From Pseudoprimorskyibacter insulae (GTDB lineage: Bacteria > Pseudomonadota > Alphaproteobacteria > Rhodobacterales > Rhodobacteraceae): a DNA stretch of 64,000 nt. Below, piece by piece: positions 1 through 9,203 of this stretch; the stretch's first letter is position 1; every line of letters begins with the position of its first letter. The position numbers were made by a program, and so were the translations under genes. Location of the stretch: assembly GCF_900302505.1 (NCBI RefSeq), contig NZ_OMOJ01000001.1, positions 1,036,943 through 1,100,942 on the forward strand. The letters run 5' to 3'. The notes beneath the pieces are model-generated. The model made no database searches. It was not told the origin of the DNA and saw nothing but the letters and a program-made list of their open reading frames with translations.

Positions 1-327
<327 letters not shown>

Positions 328-330
328 TCA

Positions 331-346
331 TTCGCGATAGCGCGAA
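331..346. promoter_or_regulatory. Inverted repeat TTCGCG-N4-CGCGAA between ilvC and the lrp pair
   Basis: Perfect 6-bp arms (331-336 and 341-346) with a 4-bp spacer lie immediately upstream of the ribosome site of the first Lrp-family gene, in the divergent region with ilvC. The position fits an autoregulatory operator. Binding by the adjacent Lrp proteins is inference. Confidence 0.4.
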
Positions 347-360
347 AATTTGGAGAAATC

Positions 361-816
361 ATGCTGGATGACACGGATCGGCGCATACTTCGCCAGTATC
401 AAGCGGACCCAGAGGCCGGGGCGAGTGTCATTGCCGAGCGGGCGGGGGTGACCGCCTCGACCATGGCGCGGCGGCTGGAGCGGATGCAAAGCGCCGGGAT
501 CTTGCGCGGCGTGCGCGGCGAGGTGAACTGGCCCGCGCTTGGTTATGCGGTTGAGGTGTCGCTGCGGGTGACGCTGGACAAGACGCAGCCGCGCGCCTTT
601 GACGAATTCATCGCAGCGGCGCGGCGCGTGCCTGAGGTGATCGAGATTCAGACCTTTCTGGGTCAGGTCGATGTGCGTCTGTCGGTCATTGCCCGCGACA
701 TGGGCCATTATCAGCAGGTTTACCGCGATCAGGTGCTGCCCCTGCCGCATATTGCCGATATCGAGGCGCTGATGCATGTGGCCCGCGTGAAATCCGACGA
801 AAGCCTGCCGCTATGA
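361..816 (+). CDS. Lrp/AsnC family transcriptional regulator (first of two)
   Basis: A 151-residue protein with the standard Lrp/AsnC layout: an N-terminal winged helix-turn-helix (about residues 4-50, starting LDDTDRRIL) and a C-terminal RAM/AsnC ligand domain (about 62-145). The frame is open much further upstream, but the ATG at 361 gives the family-typical start and has GGAGA at good spacing, so it was chosen. The next lrp gene overlaps it by 4 bases (ATGA), so the two are translationally coupled and may form hetero-oligomers. Divergence from ilvC suggests control of branched-chain amino acid synthesis. The ligand cannot be read from the sequence. Confidence 0.92.
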   Translation: MLDDTDRRILRQYQADPEAGASVIAERAGVTASTMARRLERMQSAGILRGVRGEVNWPALGYAVEVSLRVTLDKTQPRAFDEFIAAARRVPEVIEIQTFLGQVDVRLSVIARDMGHYQQVYRDQVLPLPHIADIEALMHVARVKSDESLPL

Positions 817-1268
817 TCGAGATGGACGAGATCGACCGCGGCTTGCTGCGGGCTTTGGCGCAGGATGCGGGGGCAAGTGCAGGGGCGCTGGGGCGCAAGT
901 TCGGCCTTAGCCAGCCCGCCGCGTGGCGTCGGATCAAGCGGCTGCGCGAGGCAGGGGTGTTCACCCGTGTGAAACTGGATCTGGACCGCGAGGCGCTGGG
1001 ATTTGGCGTGACGGTGTTCCTTGGCATCAAGCTGGCCACCAAGGGCCGCGTCAGCCTTGAAGATTTCGAACGCGCGGTGTCCGCGATCCCCGAAGTGCAG
1101 ACGGTTGAGCACGTGCTTGGGCTTTATGACTACCGTCTGCGCGTTGTTGCCCGCGACATCCCCGATTTCGAACGCGTGCTGCGCCGCCGGATCATGACGC
1201 TGCCCGGTGTGGGCAATGTCGAGGCAAACGTATTGCTGAGCGAAGAGCGCTTGCCCGGCCCGCTTTAA
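813..1268 (+). CDS. Lrp/AsnC family transcriptional regulator (second of two)
   Basis: A second 151-residue Lrp/AsnC protein, with its HTH at about residues 5-50 and RAM domain at 62-148. It starts with ATG overlapping the TGA of the preceding lrp gene. The two proteins share architecture but not close sequence, so they are old paralogues rather than a recent duplication. Its TAA overlaps the stop codon of the convergent gene at 1265-1636 by 4 bases. It probably acts together with the upstream partner. Confidence 0.92.
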   Translation: MIEMDEIDRGLLRALAQDAGASAGALGRKFGLSQPAAWRRIKRLREAGVFTRVKLDLDREALGFGVTVFLGIKLATKGRVSLEDFERAVSAIPEVQTVEHVLGLYDYRLRVVARDIPDFERVLRRRIMTLPGVGNVEANVLLSEERLPGPL

Positions 1269-1636
1269 CGGGTAAAGCCCGCAGTGGGCGCATTGCCGCT
1301 ATGGATTGTGGCAGTCAGGGTCGAGGTATCGATCCACGCCTGAATCTCGGGCGTCAGATCGCCAAGGAAGACCACGTCGGTCAGGCGCGCCACGCTGTGC
1401 AGGGCCTTCATCTCGGGCCATGGCATGGCGATATCGTGATGGCCGATCCACGCGGCGGCGTCGTCATAATCAATCACCGCGCGGGCCGTGCTGTCACCTG
1501 CATTGACGAAGAACCGATAGCCGCGAATGCCGGGATGGCCCTCGGTCTCAACGCGGGCGGCGAGGGCCTCGATAGCGGCGGTAAAGGCCTCGGGGGTGCT
1601 TAGCAGGGCATAGGTGTTCAGGATCGTCAGGGGCAT
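1265..1636 (-). CDS. Small ABM-like (antibiotic biosynthesis monooxygenase fold) hypothetical protein
   Basis: A 123-residue soluble protein. The pattern of an N-terminal strand, a long helix, and a strand with FVNAGDSTARAVIDYDD followed by a helix resembles the dimeric alpha/beta-barrel (ABM/YgiN) superfamily. No catalytic motif can be named, so the function is unknown. It lies tail-to-tail with the second lrp gene, the stop codons sharing TTAA. The ATG at 1636 was taken because it is the only good start. The ribosome site is weak. Confidence 0.6.
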   Translation of the reverse strand: MPLTILNTYALLSTPEAFTAAIEALAARVETEGHPGIRGYRFFVNAGDSTARAVIDYDDAAAWIGHHDIAMPWPEMKALHSVARLTDVVFLGDLTPEIQAWIDTSTLTATIHSGNAPTAGFTR

Positions 1637-1705
1637 GGTGTCTCATCGGGTTTGCGTGTGGGCCAAAGCTAGGATACCCATTCTTGCAAAGGCAAGGAGG
1701 ATCAC

Positions 1706-2833
1706 ATGGCTGCACTTCTCGAAACCGTAGACCCAGAAGGTCTGGAAGAATTCTCGGTCGTGTTCACCGACCGCTCGCTCAATCACATGTCGGCCAAGTT
1801 CCAGCAGGTGATGCGCGACCTGTCGTCGATGCTGAAGGATGTCTATGGCGCGGATGGCGTGGCGCTGGTGCCCGGTGGCGGCAGTTTCGGCATGGAGGCG
1901 GTGGCCCGCCAGTTTGCCCAAGACACCGATGTTTTGGTGGTGCGCAACGGCTGGTTCAGCTTCCGTTGGAGCCAGATTTTCGACGCTGGTGGCTTTGCGG
2001 GCGACACCACGGTGATGAAGGCCCGCCGGACGGGGAACACGCCCACCGCGCCCTTTGCGCCTGCGCCGATTGACGAAGTGGTCGCCGCGATCCGCGACAA
2101 GAAGCCGGGCATTGTTTTTGCCCCGCATGTGGAGACCTCGGCGGGGGTGATCCTGCCTGATGATTATATCAAAGCGCTGGCGGCGGCGGCCCATGAGGTG
2201 GGCGCACTGATGGTGTTGGATTGCATCGCTTCTGGGTGCATCTGGGTGGATATGAAGGCGACCGGTGTGGATGTGCTGATCTCAGCGCCGCAAAAGGGCT
2301 GGTCCTCGACGCCTTGTGCCGGTGTGGTGATGCTGTCGGAGCGGGCTTTGGCCCGGATGGCTGAGACCACGTCCAACAGCTTTGCCGTGGATCTGAAGAA
2401 ATGGCACCAGATCATGCAGGCCTATGAAAACGGCGGCCATGCCTATCACGCGACAATGCCGACCGAAGGGTTGCTGATGTTCCGCGACGCGATGGTCGAG
2501 ACGCGGGACTATGGGTTTAAGCGTTTGAAATCAGCGCAGTGGGAGCTGGGCGACAAGGTCCGGGCCTATTTGGCCAGCAAGGGCGTTGTGTCTGTGGCCG
2601 CCGATGGGTTCGGTGCGCCGGGCGTGGTGGTCAGCTATACCAGCGATCCCGAGGTGCAATCGGGCCGTGCCTTTGCCGCGCGCGGGATGCAGATTGCCGC
2701 GGGCGTGCCGCTGGCTTGCGATGAGGGCGAGGGGTTCAGCACCTTCCGGCTGGGTCTGTTTGGGCTCGATAAGCTCTATGACGTCGATGGCACGGTGGCG
2801 CGGTTGCGTGCGGTGCTGGACGAGGTGCTTTGA
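1706..2833 (+). CDS. Class V (serine/alanine-glyoxylate type) PLP-dependent aminotransferase
   Basis: A 375-residue fold-type I aminotransferase of class V. The glycine-rich VPGGGSFGMEA (about residues 55-65) and the PLP lysine K197 in SAPQKGWSS are clear, and D172 is the likely pyridine-N partner. Relatives include alanine-glyoxylate and serine-glyoxylate aminotransferases. The substrate cannot be settled here. A perfect AGGAGG lies just upstream of the ATG. The gene is monocistronic, facing a gene on the other strand at both ends. Confidence 0.88.
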   Translation: MAALLETVDPEGLEEFSVVFTDRSLNHMSAKFQQVMRDLSSMLKDVYGADGVALVPGGGSFGMEAVARQFAQDTDVLVVRNGWFSFRWSQIFDAGGFAGDTTVMKARRTGNTPTAPFAPAPIDEVVAAIRDKKPGIVFAPHVETSAGVILPDDYIKALAAAAHEVGALMVLDCIASGCIWVDMKATGVDVLISAPQKGWSSTPCAGVVMLSERALARMAETTSNSFAVDLKKWHQIMQAYENGGHAYHATMPTEGLLMFRDAMVETRDYGFKRLKSAQWELGDKVRAYLASKGVVSVAADGFGAPGVVVSYTSDPEVQSGRAFAARGMQIAAGVPLACDEGEGFSTFRLGLFGLDKLYDVDGTVARLRAVLDEVL

Positions 2834-2855
2834 TTTAGGTTTGGGAGATTGGATT

Positions 2856-2882
2856 GGGTCGACGGCTGATCGCCGCCGACCC
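2856..2882. terminator. Hairpin after the class V aminotransferase
   Basis: Arms GGGTCGACGGC (2856-2866) and GCCGCCGACCC (2872-2882) pair with one mismatch around a 5-nt loop. There is no T tract on either side, so it may be a bidirectional stop between two convergent genes or merely an mRNA 3' stabiliser. Confidence 0.4.
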
Positions 2883-3007
2883 AAGCGAAGGGCGCTGCCC
2901 CTCGCGCTCCCCGGAGGATTTATAGAAAGATGAAAGGGGCGGGCCTGCGGGCACGCCTTTTTGGTTTTTGGAGTTGCGTTTGGTGGGGCTGGGCCGAAGG
3001 GCGGTGG

Positions 3008-4198
3008 CTATTTGGCGCCAAGGCCCAGTTGCATCAGTGTTTTGCGGACCGGTTTCAGGGCGTAGAGCGCATCGAGGCCCTTGGCGCGGGCGTCGCGCAG
3101 CAGCGGGTTGGACAGCATCGAGGTGCGGTTGAGCACCGTGATGCCGGCCACGCGGGCGCGGATGTCGGGCATGCGCTTGCGGTGATAGGCGTCGAGCATC
3201 GCGGCGCTGCCGAGTTGGTCCGGTTGGGCGATGGCGAGGTCAAGCAGGGTGCTAAGATCCCGAAGGCTCATGTTCAGGCCTTGCGCGCCGATGGGGGGCA
3301 CCACATGGGCGGCCTCGGCGATCAGGGCGAGGCGTTCGCCGCTGAGGCGGTCCGCGTGTTGCGCGATGATCGGCCAGAGCGTGCGACGGCTGGCCAATTT
3401 CAGCGGGCCGAACAGGTGGCAGGAGCGCGTGGTCATTGCCTCTTCGAAGGCGGCCGGGTCAAGGCGCAGCAGGGCTTCGGCTTTGGGGCCTTCCTCCATC
3501 CAGACGATGGCCGAGCAGGGTTGGCCCTCATGATCGGGGAGGGGGACAAAGGTGAAGGGGCCGCCAGTGCGGTGGATCTCGGTTGAGACATTACTATGCG
3601 GGATCGGGTGGGTGACGGCGAAGGCCAGTGCCTTTTGGCCAAAGCGGATGACCTGCGCGCCAATGCTTGCCGCCTCACGCATGGGCGAGCCGCGGCCATC
3701 GGCGGCCACGACCAGCGGAGTTTTGACCGTGCTGCCATCGGTCAGGCCAACCTTGGCATAGGCGGTGCGGGTAAAGAGCGTGGTGGTGCCGGTGCCGGGG
3801 CGGAAGGTGACATTGGGCAGGTTGTCCAAATGGGCGGCGATTTCGCGGCGCAGCAGCCAGTTGGGCAGGTTCCAGCCAAAGGGTTGATCCGAGATATCGC
3901 CTGCGTCGAATTCCTTGACGACGCGCGGCTCTGGCAGTTCGCCGCCCGCATCGACGATGCGCATCACTTGTAGCGGCATGGCAAAGGGGGCGAGGCGATC
4001 CCACAGGCCGATATCGGCCAGAAGCTGTTGGGATGGCTGCAAAAAGGCTGTGGTGCGCAGATCGGCCCCTTCGGCGTTCTGATCGGTGACGGGCGGGGCG
4101 GGATCAACGCAAAGGGTTTTAAACCCATTGGCACCGAAAGCTGCGGCAGCCGTCAATCCAGCGATGCCGCCGCCCGAGATCAGAATATCGTAGTCCAT
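3008..4198 (-). CDS. UbiH/UbiF-family FAD-dependent monooxygenase (ubiquinone ring hydroxylase type)
   Basis: A 396-residue group A flavoprotein monooxygenase. It has an N-terminal Rossmann motif with GGGIAG at residues 9-14, a central ADGRGSPMRE (the DG motif) and a C-terminal AEAAHVVPPIGAQGLN in place of the common GDAAH form. These are the three FAD/NAD(P)H signatures of the UbiH/COQ6 family, which hydroxylates the ubiquinone ring. Which ring carbon it acts on cannot be decided. A small two-helix membrane protein is encoded just upstream on the same strand. Confidence 0.87.
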   Translation of the reverse strand: MDYDILISGGGIAGLTAAAAFGANGFKTLCVDPAPPVTDQNAEGADLRTTAFLQPSQQLLADIGLWDRLAPFAMPLQVMRIVDAGGELPEPRVVKEFDAGDISDQPFGWNLPNWLLRREIAAHLDNLPNVTFRPGTGTTTLFTRTAYAKVGLTDGSTVKTPLVVAADGRGSPMREAASIGAQVIRFGQKALAFAVTHPIPHSNVSTEIHRTGGPFTFVPLPDHEGQPCSAIVWMEEGPKAEALLRLDPAAFEEAMTTRSCHLFGPLKLASRRTLWPIIAQHADRLSGERLALIAEAAHVVPPIGAQGLNMSLRDLSTLLDLAIAQPDQLGSAAMLDAYHRKRMPDIRARVAGITVLNRTSMLSNPLLRDARAKGLDALYALKPVRKTLMQLGLGAK

Positions 4199-4253
4199 GG
4201 CCGTGCTCCTTTGGCCCTTATGTAGGGCAGAGCAGCGGCCTTGGCCATGCGGC

Positions 4254-4475
4254 TTACTTGCCGACGGTGATCAGGATCAGCACCGAATAGACCACCGGCA
4301 CCAAGGCCAGAGGCACCATCGCCAGCGCGACAATGCCAAAGGTCGCCACCGACAGGCCCCAAAGCACCAGGAACAGCAAAATTGCCAGCAGTATGCGGGC
4401 ATCGCGGCTGATGGCGCCTTTGCGCAGAAGCGGTCCGAACAGGGGGGCGGTGGCGATGCCGGTGGCTTGGGTCAT
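4254..4475 (-). CDS. Small two-helix membrane protein, unknown function
   Basis: A 73-residue ORF with two hydrophobic segments (about residues 25-47 and 48-70) and a short basic N-terminus. GGAGA lies 6 bases before the ATG. It precedes the UbiH-like gene by 55 bases on the same strand, so it may share its transcript. No family is recognised. It is reported because the membrane pattern and ribosome site are convincing. Confidence 0.65.
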   Translation of the reverse strand: MTQATGIATAPLFGPLLRKGAISRDARILLAILLFLVLWGLSVATFGIVALAMVPLALVPVVYSVLILITVGK

Positions 4476-4561
4476 GGATGTCTCCGTTCAAAATGATGCC
4501 GCAGACATATGGGTTTTCCCGGCGGGGAACAGATGCGAATTGCCGCATCTGTTTTGTGCCT

Positions 4562-5206
4562 TCAGGTCAGCCGCGCCAGAAAGGCGGTCAGATCGTCGGT
4601 GTGGTGCTGGATGTGGTCGGCCTGATGCGGCGTTGGGGCCACATGAACCGTGCGCATGCCCATGGCAAAGGGGGCAGCCAGATTGCGCGGGTCGTCTTCG
4701 AACATCGCAGCTTTGGCCGGGTCAATCCCGTCTTGCGTGAAGATCGATTCGAAGGCTTCGCGTTCGGGTTTGGGCCGGTAGCCTGCATTTTCAACGCCGT
4801 AGATCGCGTCAAAGGCGGCGTCCAGCCCGCGGGCCTTTAGCACCTGCGCGGCATAGGGGGCGCTGCCGTTGGTATAGACGATCTTGCGGCCGGGCAGGCC
4901 CGCGATCAATTCTGCCAGCGCCGGATCAGGCTGCAACGCGTCAAAATTGATGTCGTGGACGTCGTGCAGATAGGCATCGGGGTCGATCTTATGTTCGCGC
5001 ATCAAGCCGGCCAGCGTGGTGCCATAGGTCTTCCAATAGTGGCCGCGCAGGTGATCGGCGTGATCGCGTGCCACGCCGAGGCTGTCCATCACAAAGCGCG
5101 TCATCCGCTGTTCGATCTGGTCGAACAGACGCACAGCAGGCGGATAAAGGGTGTTATCGAGGTCGAACACCCACTGGGTGACATGTTTGAAATGATCGCG
5201 CGGCAT
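4562..5206 (-). CDS. HAD-superfamily pyrimidine 5'-nucleotidase-like hydrolase
   Basis: A 214-residue HAD phosphatase. Motif I FDLDNTLYP has nucleophile D15 and acid/base D17, motif II is VYTNGS, and motif IV is FEDDPRN. FDLDNTLYP with an alpha-helical cap is typical of the Sdt1/Phm8 pyrimidine 5'-nucleotidase family. The likely role is dephosphorylation of UMP/CMP or damaged nucleotides. It is divergent from a GntR gene. Confidence 0.87.
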   Translation of the reverse strand: MPRDHFKHVTQWVFDLDNTLYPPAVRLFDQIEQRMTRFVMDSLGVARDHADHLRGHYWKTYGTTLAGLMREHKIDPDAYLHDVHDINFDALQPDPALAELIAGLPGRKIVYTNGSAPYAAQVLKARGLDAAFDAIYGVENAGYRPKPEREAFESIFTQDGIDPAKAAMFEDDPRNLAAPFAMGMRTVHVAPTPHQADHIQHHTDDLTAFLARLT

Positions 5207-5306
5207 GGCGGCACCCTATTGCGCGGCACAGGGCGCGGCAATGGGCATCTTGCATGTCAAAGCGTGAGCGCTATCCTGCGCAGACCGCGACCGGGAGGAC
5301 AAATGC

Positions 5307-5954
5307 ATGAGCCAGGGCAAGCCGCAGATCAAGGACGCCTATACGCTGATACTTGAGGCGATTGACGTTGGCACGTTCCGTCCGGGCGACCGGCTGGTCG
5401 AAAGCGATCTGGCGGACCGGTTTGGCGTGTCCCGCACGCCCATCCGTGAAGCGCTGCAACGGCTTGAAACGCAATCGCTTTTGGCGCGGGATGGGCGGTC
5501 TTTGATCGTCGCGTCGCTGGATCATAACCAGATGGCCGAACTCTATGTGGTGCGGGCCGAGTTGGAGGGGCTGGCGGCGCGTCTGGCGGCACGTCATGCC
5601 ACGACCGAGGAAATCCGCGTGCTGCGCGATCAAGTCGATGAGGACCGCGCCTTGGTCAATGACCCGCCCGCCTTGTCGCGCGCCAACCGCCGGTTTCACA
5701 AGCAGATCCATCTGGCCTCGCACAACCGGTATCTGGTGCAGCAATTGGACCTTGTGCATCGGTCCATGGTCTTGATGGCAACCACGTCACTGGCCGCCGA
5801 AGGGCGGGGCGAGGTGGCGATGAACGAACATGAGGCCATTGTCGAAGCCATTGCCAAGCGCGATGAGGAGGCCGCCTATCGTGCATTGAAGGATCACATC
5901 TCGGTGGCGTTTGTGACCCGGTTGAAGGCCGACGCGCGATCCAACGAAACCTAA
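5307..5954 (+). CDS. GntR-family regulator with FCD domain
   Basis: A 215-residue FadR-subfamily regulator. The GntR winged HTH covers about residues 8-75 (GDRLVESDLADRFGVSRTPI), followed by an all-helical FCD ligand domain (about 85-205). FCD regulators usually sense organic acids, often through a metal. No catabolic gene lies next to it, so its target is unknown. Its stop overlaps that of the convergent glycosyltransferase by 4 bases (CTAA). Confidence 0.92.
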   Translation: MSQGKPQIKDAYTLILEAIDVGTFRPGDRLVESDLADRFGVSRTPIREALQRLETQSLLARDGRSLIVASLDHNQMAELYVVRAELEGLAARLAARHATTEEIRVLRDQVDEDRALVNDPPALSRANRRFHKQIHLASHNRYLVQQLDLVHRSMVLMATTSLAAEGRGEVAMNEHEAIVEAIAKRDEEAAYRALKDHISVAFVTRLKADARSNET

Positions 5955-7804
5955 GCCTGCGGGTCAAGATCGCCGTCAGGGGCGGAATGCCCGTGAGAGG
6001 TCTTGTCCCAATAAAATGGCTTAACCACCAGTTCATAAAGCGCCTTATAGGCCGCCAAGACCCCGAGCGGGAAATAGAGCATCATCGTCGGCACCCATGG
6101 GAACAACTGCCGGTGCGGGCTGAGGGCAACGGCGGTCAGGCCGATCAATACGCAAAACGCCTCAGTGCTGAGGAACAGCCAGCCGATTTGGGTGACATGG
6201 CCAGAGGTTAGGCCCGTGACCGGCAGAAGCCCGGACAGCGAAATCAGCCAAAAGGACCAAAGCGCCGGGGCCAGCAGGAATTGCAGCAGTGCGGCCAGAA
6301 ACATGATCTGAACGCCCGCAAACCCGGTCGCCCCCAGATCCGACCAAAGCTGCAAGGGGCGGCGCATGTGCACCAGATAGGTGACCATATACCCCTTTAG
6401 CCAGCGCGAGCGCTGTTTGACCCAGGGCCAAGCGCGGTTGTTCGCCTCTTCCCGCGTGACAGAGGGAACCAGCGCGGTTTTGTAGCCGTGCCGCGCCAGC
6501 CGCAGGCCCAGATCGGCGTCTTCGGTGACGTTATGGGCATCCCATCCGCGCACCTTCATCAGTGCTTCACGCCGGAAAAACACCGATGTGCCGCCCAGCG
6601 GAATAGCAAAGCCCAACCGCGCATAGCCGGGCAGCATCACGCGGAACCACGTGGCATATTCCACGGCAAAACAACGCGATAGCCAATTGGCCTTGCTGTT
6701 GTAGAAATCAAGGATCGCCTGCACGCAGGCCACCTGCGGGGGGGCGCGTTGGAAGGTGCCGACAACTTTATGCAACTGATCGGGGGCGGGGGCATCTTCG
6801 GCGTCGTAGATCCCGATAATATCGCCCCGGCAATAGCGGATGGCATAGTTCATCGCCCGCGGCTTGGTCTGAATAGACCCGCCCGGCACTTCGATCACCC
6901 GCATCCATTGGGGCAATTCGCAGCCCGCAAGCACCCCGCGCGTCTGATCGTCCCCCGCTTCAAGCACCAAGGCCACATCCAGCCGTGATTTGGGGTAGGT
7001 CAGGCGCGAAAGGCGATTGACCAAGGCCGAGGCGATATCCCCTTCGCGGAACAGCGGCACGAGGATAGACACCAGCGGATAACGGTCGGGCATCGGCAGG
7101 TTCATCGCCGGTCGCCGCTGCATCCGCAGGACATTGACCCAAGCCGCCACCTTTGCGACCTGTGCGGCCAACAGGCTGATCGTGGCGAGGGCCAGAACGC
7201 CAAGGAAAAACACCTGCGGCGCTAAGGCCAGCAGCCCCACTGCGCAGAGCCCAAGGCCCGCGCCAATCGCCGCACGGGCCGGGGTCCAGCGGTTCAGATC
7301 ACGGCAGCTTTCATCGTCGGGCACCCAAGTTTCGGCCTGTTGCGCCATATCCTCGGCGCAGGTGGCGGCGATGAAATTGTGTATGTCCTGTTCGCTGCAT
7401 AGCGCCATGATGATCGGACCAAGCCGCGCCTCAAGCGTAGGCCGAAGCGCGTCGAACGTGTCTGGCTGCGAGGTGGCGACCCACGTCGCAGGCCCCATAT
7501 GCCCCCAAGGCAAAACGCAGTTCTGAAGGCAAAAATCCTGGCCAAGCCGCTGCATCAGCCCGGCATCGGGCGTCGACCGATCAAGCGAAAAGACCGTTGC
7601 GCCGGTATAGCGGGTCAGCATGTCCAGCCGCTGCACCGGGCTGATGGCCCCGATCCGTTGCGCCGTATCCATCAGCGACGCGCCGGTTAGCGCGGATTCG
7701 CCCAAGGCGCGGCGCAGCTGGGCGGGCCCAATTCCCCCGCGTTCCATCAGCAACCGGCCAATCGGCGGCTGATGCGTCCCTGAATTCGTTGCGTGCAAAG
7801 GCAT
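5951..7804 (-). CDS. Membrane glycosyltransferase family 2 with N-terminal MshEN-like domain
   Basis: A 617-residue protein. Residues about 12-75 (IGRLLMERGG..., then GASLMDTAQRIG) resemble the T2SSE/MshEN N-terminal domain, a known c-di-GMP binder in MshE. Two membrane segments follow at about 180-220. A processive GT-A domain comes next, with PLVSILVPLFREG, DAEDAP as the DxD region, and KQRSRWLKG as the Q/RxxRW acceptor motif. The C-terminus has several more membrane helices. This is the BcsA-like layout for making and exporting a polysaccharide. The product is unknown. The gene stands alone, convergent with the GntR gene. Confidence 0.87.
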   Translation of the reverse strand: MPLHATNSGTHQPPIGRLLMERGGIGPAQLRRALGESALTGASLMDTAQRIGAISPVQRLDMLTRYTGATVFSLDRSTPDAGLMQRLGQDFCLQNCVLPWGHMGPATWVATSQPDTFDALRPTLEARLGPIIMALCSEQDIHNFIAATCAEDMAQQAETWVPDDESCRDLNRWTPARAAIGAGLGLCAVGLLALAPQVFFLGVLALATISLLAAQVAKVAAWVNVLRMQRRPAMNLPMPDRYPLVSILVPLFREGDIASALVNRLSRLTYPKSRLDVALVLEAGDDQTRGVLAGCELPQWMRVIEVPGGSIQTKPRAMNYAIRYCRGDIIGIYDAEDAPAPDQLHKVVGTFQRAPPQVACVQAILDFYNSKANWLSRCFAVEYATWFRVMLPGYARLGFAIPLGGTSVFFRREALMKVRGWDAHNVTEDADLGLRLARHGYKTALVPSVTREEANNRAWPWVKQRSRWLKGYMVTYLVHMRRPLQLWSDLGATGFAGVQIMFLAALLQFLLAPALWSFWLISLSGLLPVTGLTSGHVTQIGWLFLSTEAFCVLIGLTAVALSPHRQLFPWVPTMMLYFPLGVLAAYKALYELVVKPFYWDKTSHGHSAPDGDLDPQA

Positions 7805-7872
7805 CGGCGCCCCCCAAGTCTGTGCTTAGAGGACGCCGCTTAAGTTAAGATCAAGTTAATCTTGGTAGTTTG

Positions 7873-9030
7873 TTAAGCCGATTTCGCCATGGATTCGGCG
7901 AAACGCTCGAACAGGTAGAAGCTGTCCTGCGGGCCGGGGCTGGCTTCGGGGTGGTGTTGCACCGAAAAGACCGGGCGGTCTTTGATGCGGATGCCGCAGT
8001 TCGACCCGTCGAACAGCGACACATGGGTTTCTTCCACGCCCTCGGGCAGGCTTTGGGCATCAACCGCAAAGCCGTGGTTCATCGAGGTGATCTCAACCTT
8101 GCCGGTGGCGATTTCCTTGACCGGGTGGTTCGCACCGTGGTGGCCGTGGTTCATTTTGATGGTGCGTGCGCCAAGCGCCAGCGCCAGCATCTGGTGACCA
8201 AGGCAAATGCCGAACACCGGGATGTCGGTCTTGGCGAGGATATCGCGGATCATTGGCACGGCATAAACGCCCGTCGCCGCAGGATCGCCGGGGCCGTTCG
8301 ACAGGAACAGACCATCGGGATTGTGCGCCATCACGTCTTCTGCTGTGGCGGTCGCGGGCAGAACGGTCACGTCGCAGCCAGCCGAGGCCAGACAGCGCAG
8401 AATGTTGCGCTTGGCACCGTAGTCTACGGCGACAACCTTGTGCTTGGCTTCGGTCTGACGGGCATAGCCATCCGGCCAGGCCCAACGCATTTCGTCCCAG
8501 TGATAGGATTGTGCACAGGTCACATCCTTGGCCAGATCCAGCCCTTCCAGACCCGAGAAGCCACGCGCCTTGGCAACCAGTGCCTCGGTGTCGAACTTGC
8601 CATCGGGGTTGTGGGCCAGCGCGGCATGCGGTGCGCCTTGCTGACGAATGGCGCGGGTCAGGCGGCGGGTGTCAATGCCGCCAATCGCGATGCGGCCACG
8701 CGCGGCCAGCCAATCGCCCAGTTCCTGCGTCGCGCGCCAGTTCGAGCTTTCGGTCGGCATCCATTTCACCACCATGCCAGCGGCCACCGGATCGCCGGTT
8801 TCATCATCATCGGCGTTCACGCCGACGTTGCCGATATGCGGGAAGGTGAAGGTCACGATCTGGCCCGCATAGGACGGGTCGGTCATGATTTCCTGGTAGC
8901 CAGACATGGCTGTGTTGAAGCAAAGCTCGGCCACGGTGTCACCTGTAGCGCCGAAGCCCTGACCGTAGAAGATGGTGCCGTCGGCAAGCGCAAGACATGC
9001 GGTTGGGGTGGCGGGCGTATTCTGTGCCAT
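7873..9030 (-). CDS. carA: Carbamoyl-phosphate synthase small (glutaminase) subunit
   Basis: A 385-residue protein of the length expected for CarA. It hydrolyses glutamine and passes ammonia to CarB for carbamoyl phosphate, the precursor of arginine and pyrimidines. The CPSase small-chain N-domain is followed by a class I glutamine amidotransferase with nucleophile C276 in FGICLGHQ and the H360/E362 pair in QHHPEASPGP. carB is not in the window. It is divergent from the YqeY gene. Confidence 0.97.
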   Translation of the reverse strand: MAQNTPATPTACLALADGTIFYGQGFGATGDTVAELCFNTAMSGYQEIMTDPSYAGQIVTFTFPHIGNVGVNADDDETGDPVAAGMVVKWMPTESSNWRATQELGDWLAARGRIAIGGIDTRRLTRAIRQQGAPHAALAHNPDGKFDTEALVAKARGFSGLEGLDLAKDVTCAQSYHWDEMRWAWPDGYARQTEAKHKVVAVDYGAKRNILRCLASAGCDVTVLPATATAEDVMAHNPDGLFLSNGPGDPAATGVYAVPMIRDILAKTDIPVFGICLGHQMLALALGARTIKMNHGHHGANHPVKEIATGKVEITSMNHGFAVDAQSLPEGVEETHVSLFDGSNCGIRIKDRPVFSVQHHPEASPGPQDSFYLFERFAESMAKSA

Positions 9031-9203
9031 GGCGCGACTCTGTTCTTGTTCTGGGGCTAAATTTCGCGGAACCTATGCCCGCAAGGCGCTAGGGTCAAGA
9101 CCGCCAAACGCACGGATTTGCCTGTGCCATCGCGCATGGTTGCGCCATCATTCGAGTTCGACTAAGTTCTCGATTTGCGAAACCCATGGGGATGATATTG
9201 GAC

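Noticed and set aside
7870..9060. Open frame of 396 codons antisense to carA
   Set aside because: carA is certain on the minus strand, and the plus-strand protein has no recognisable fold.
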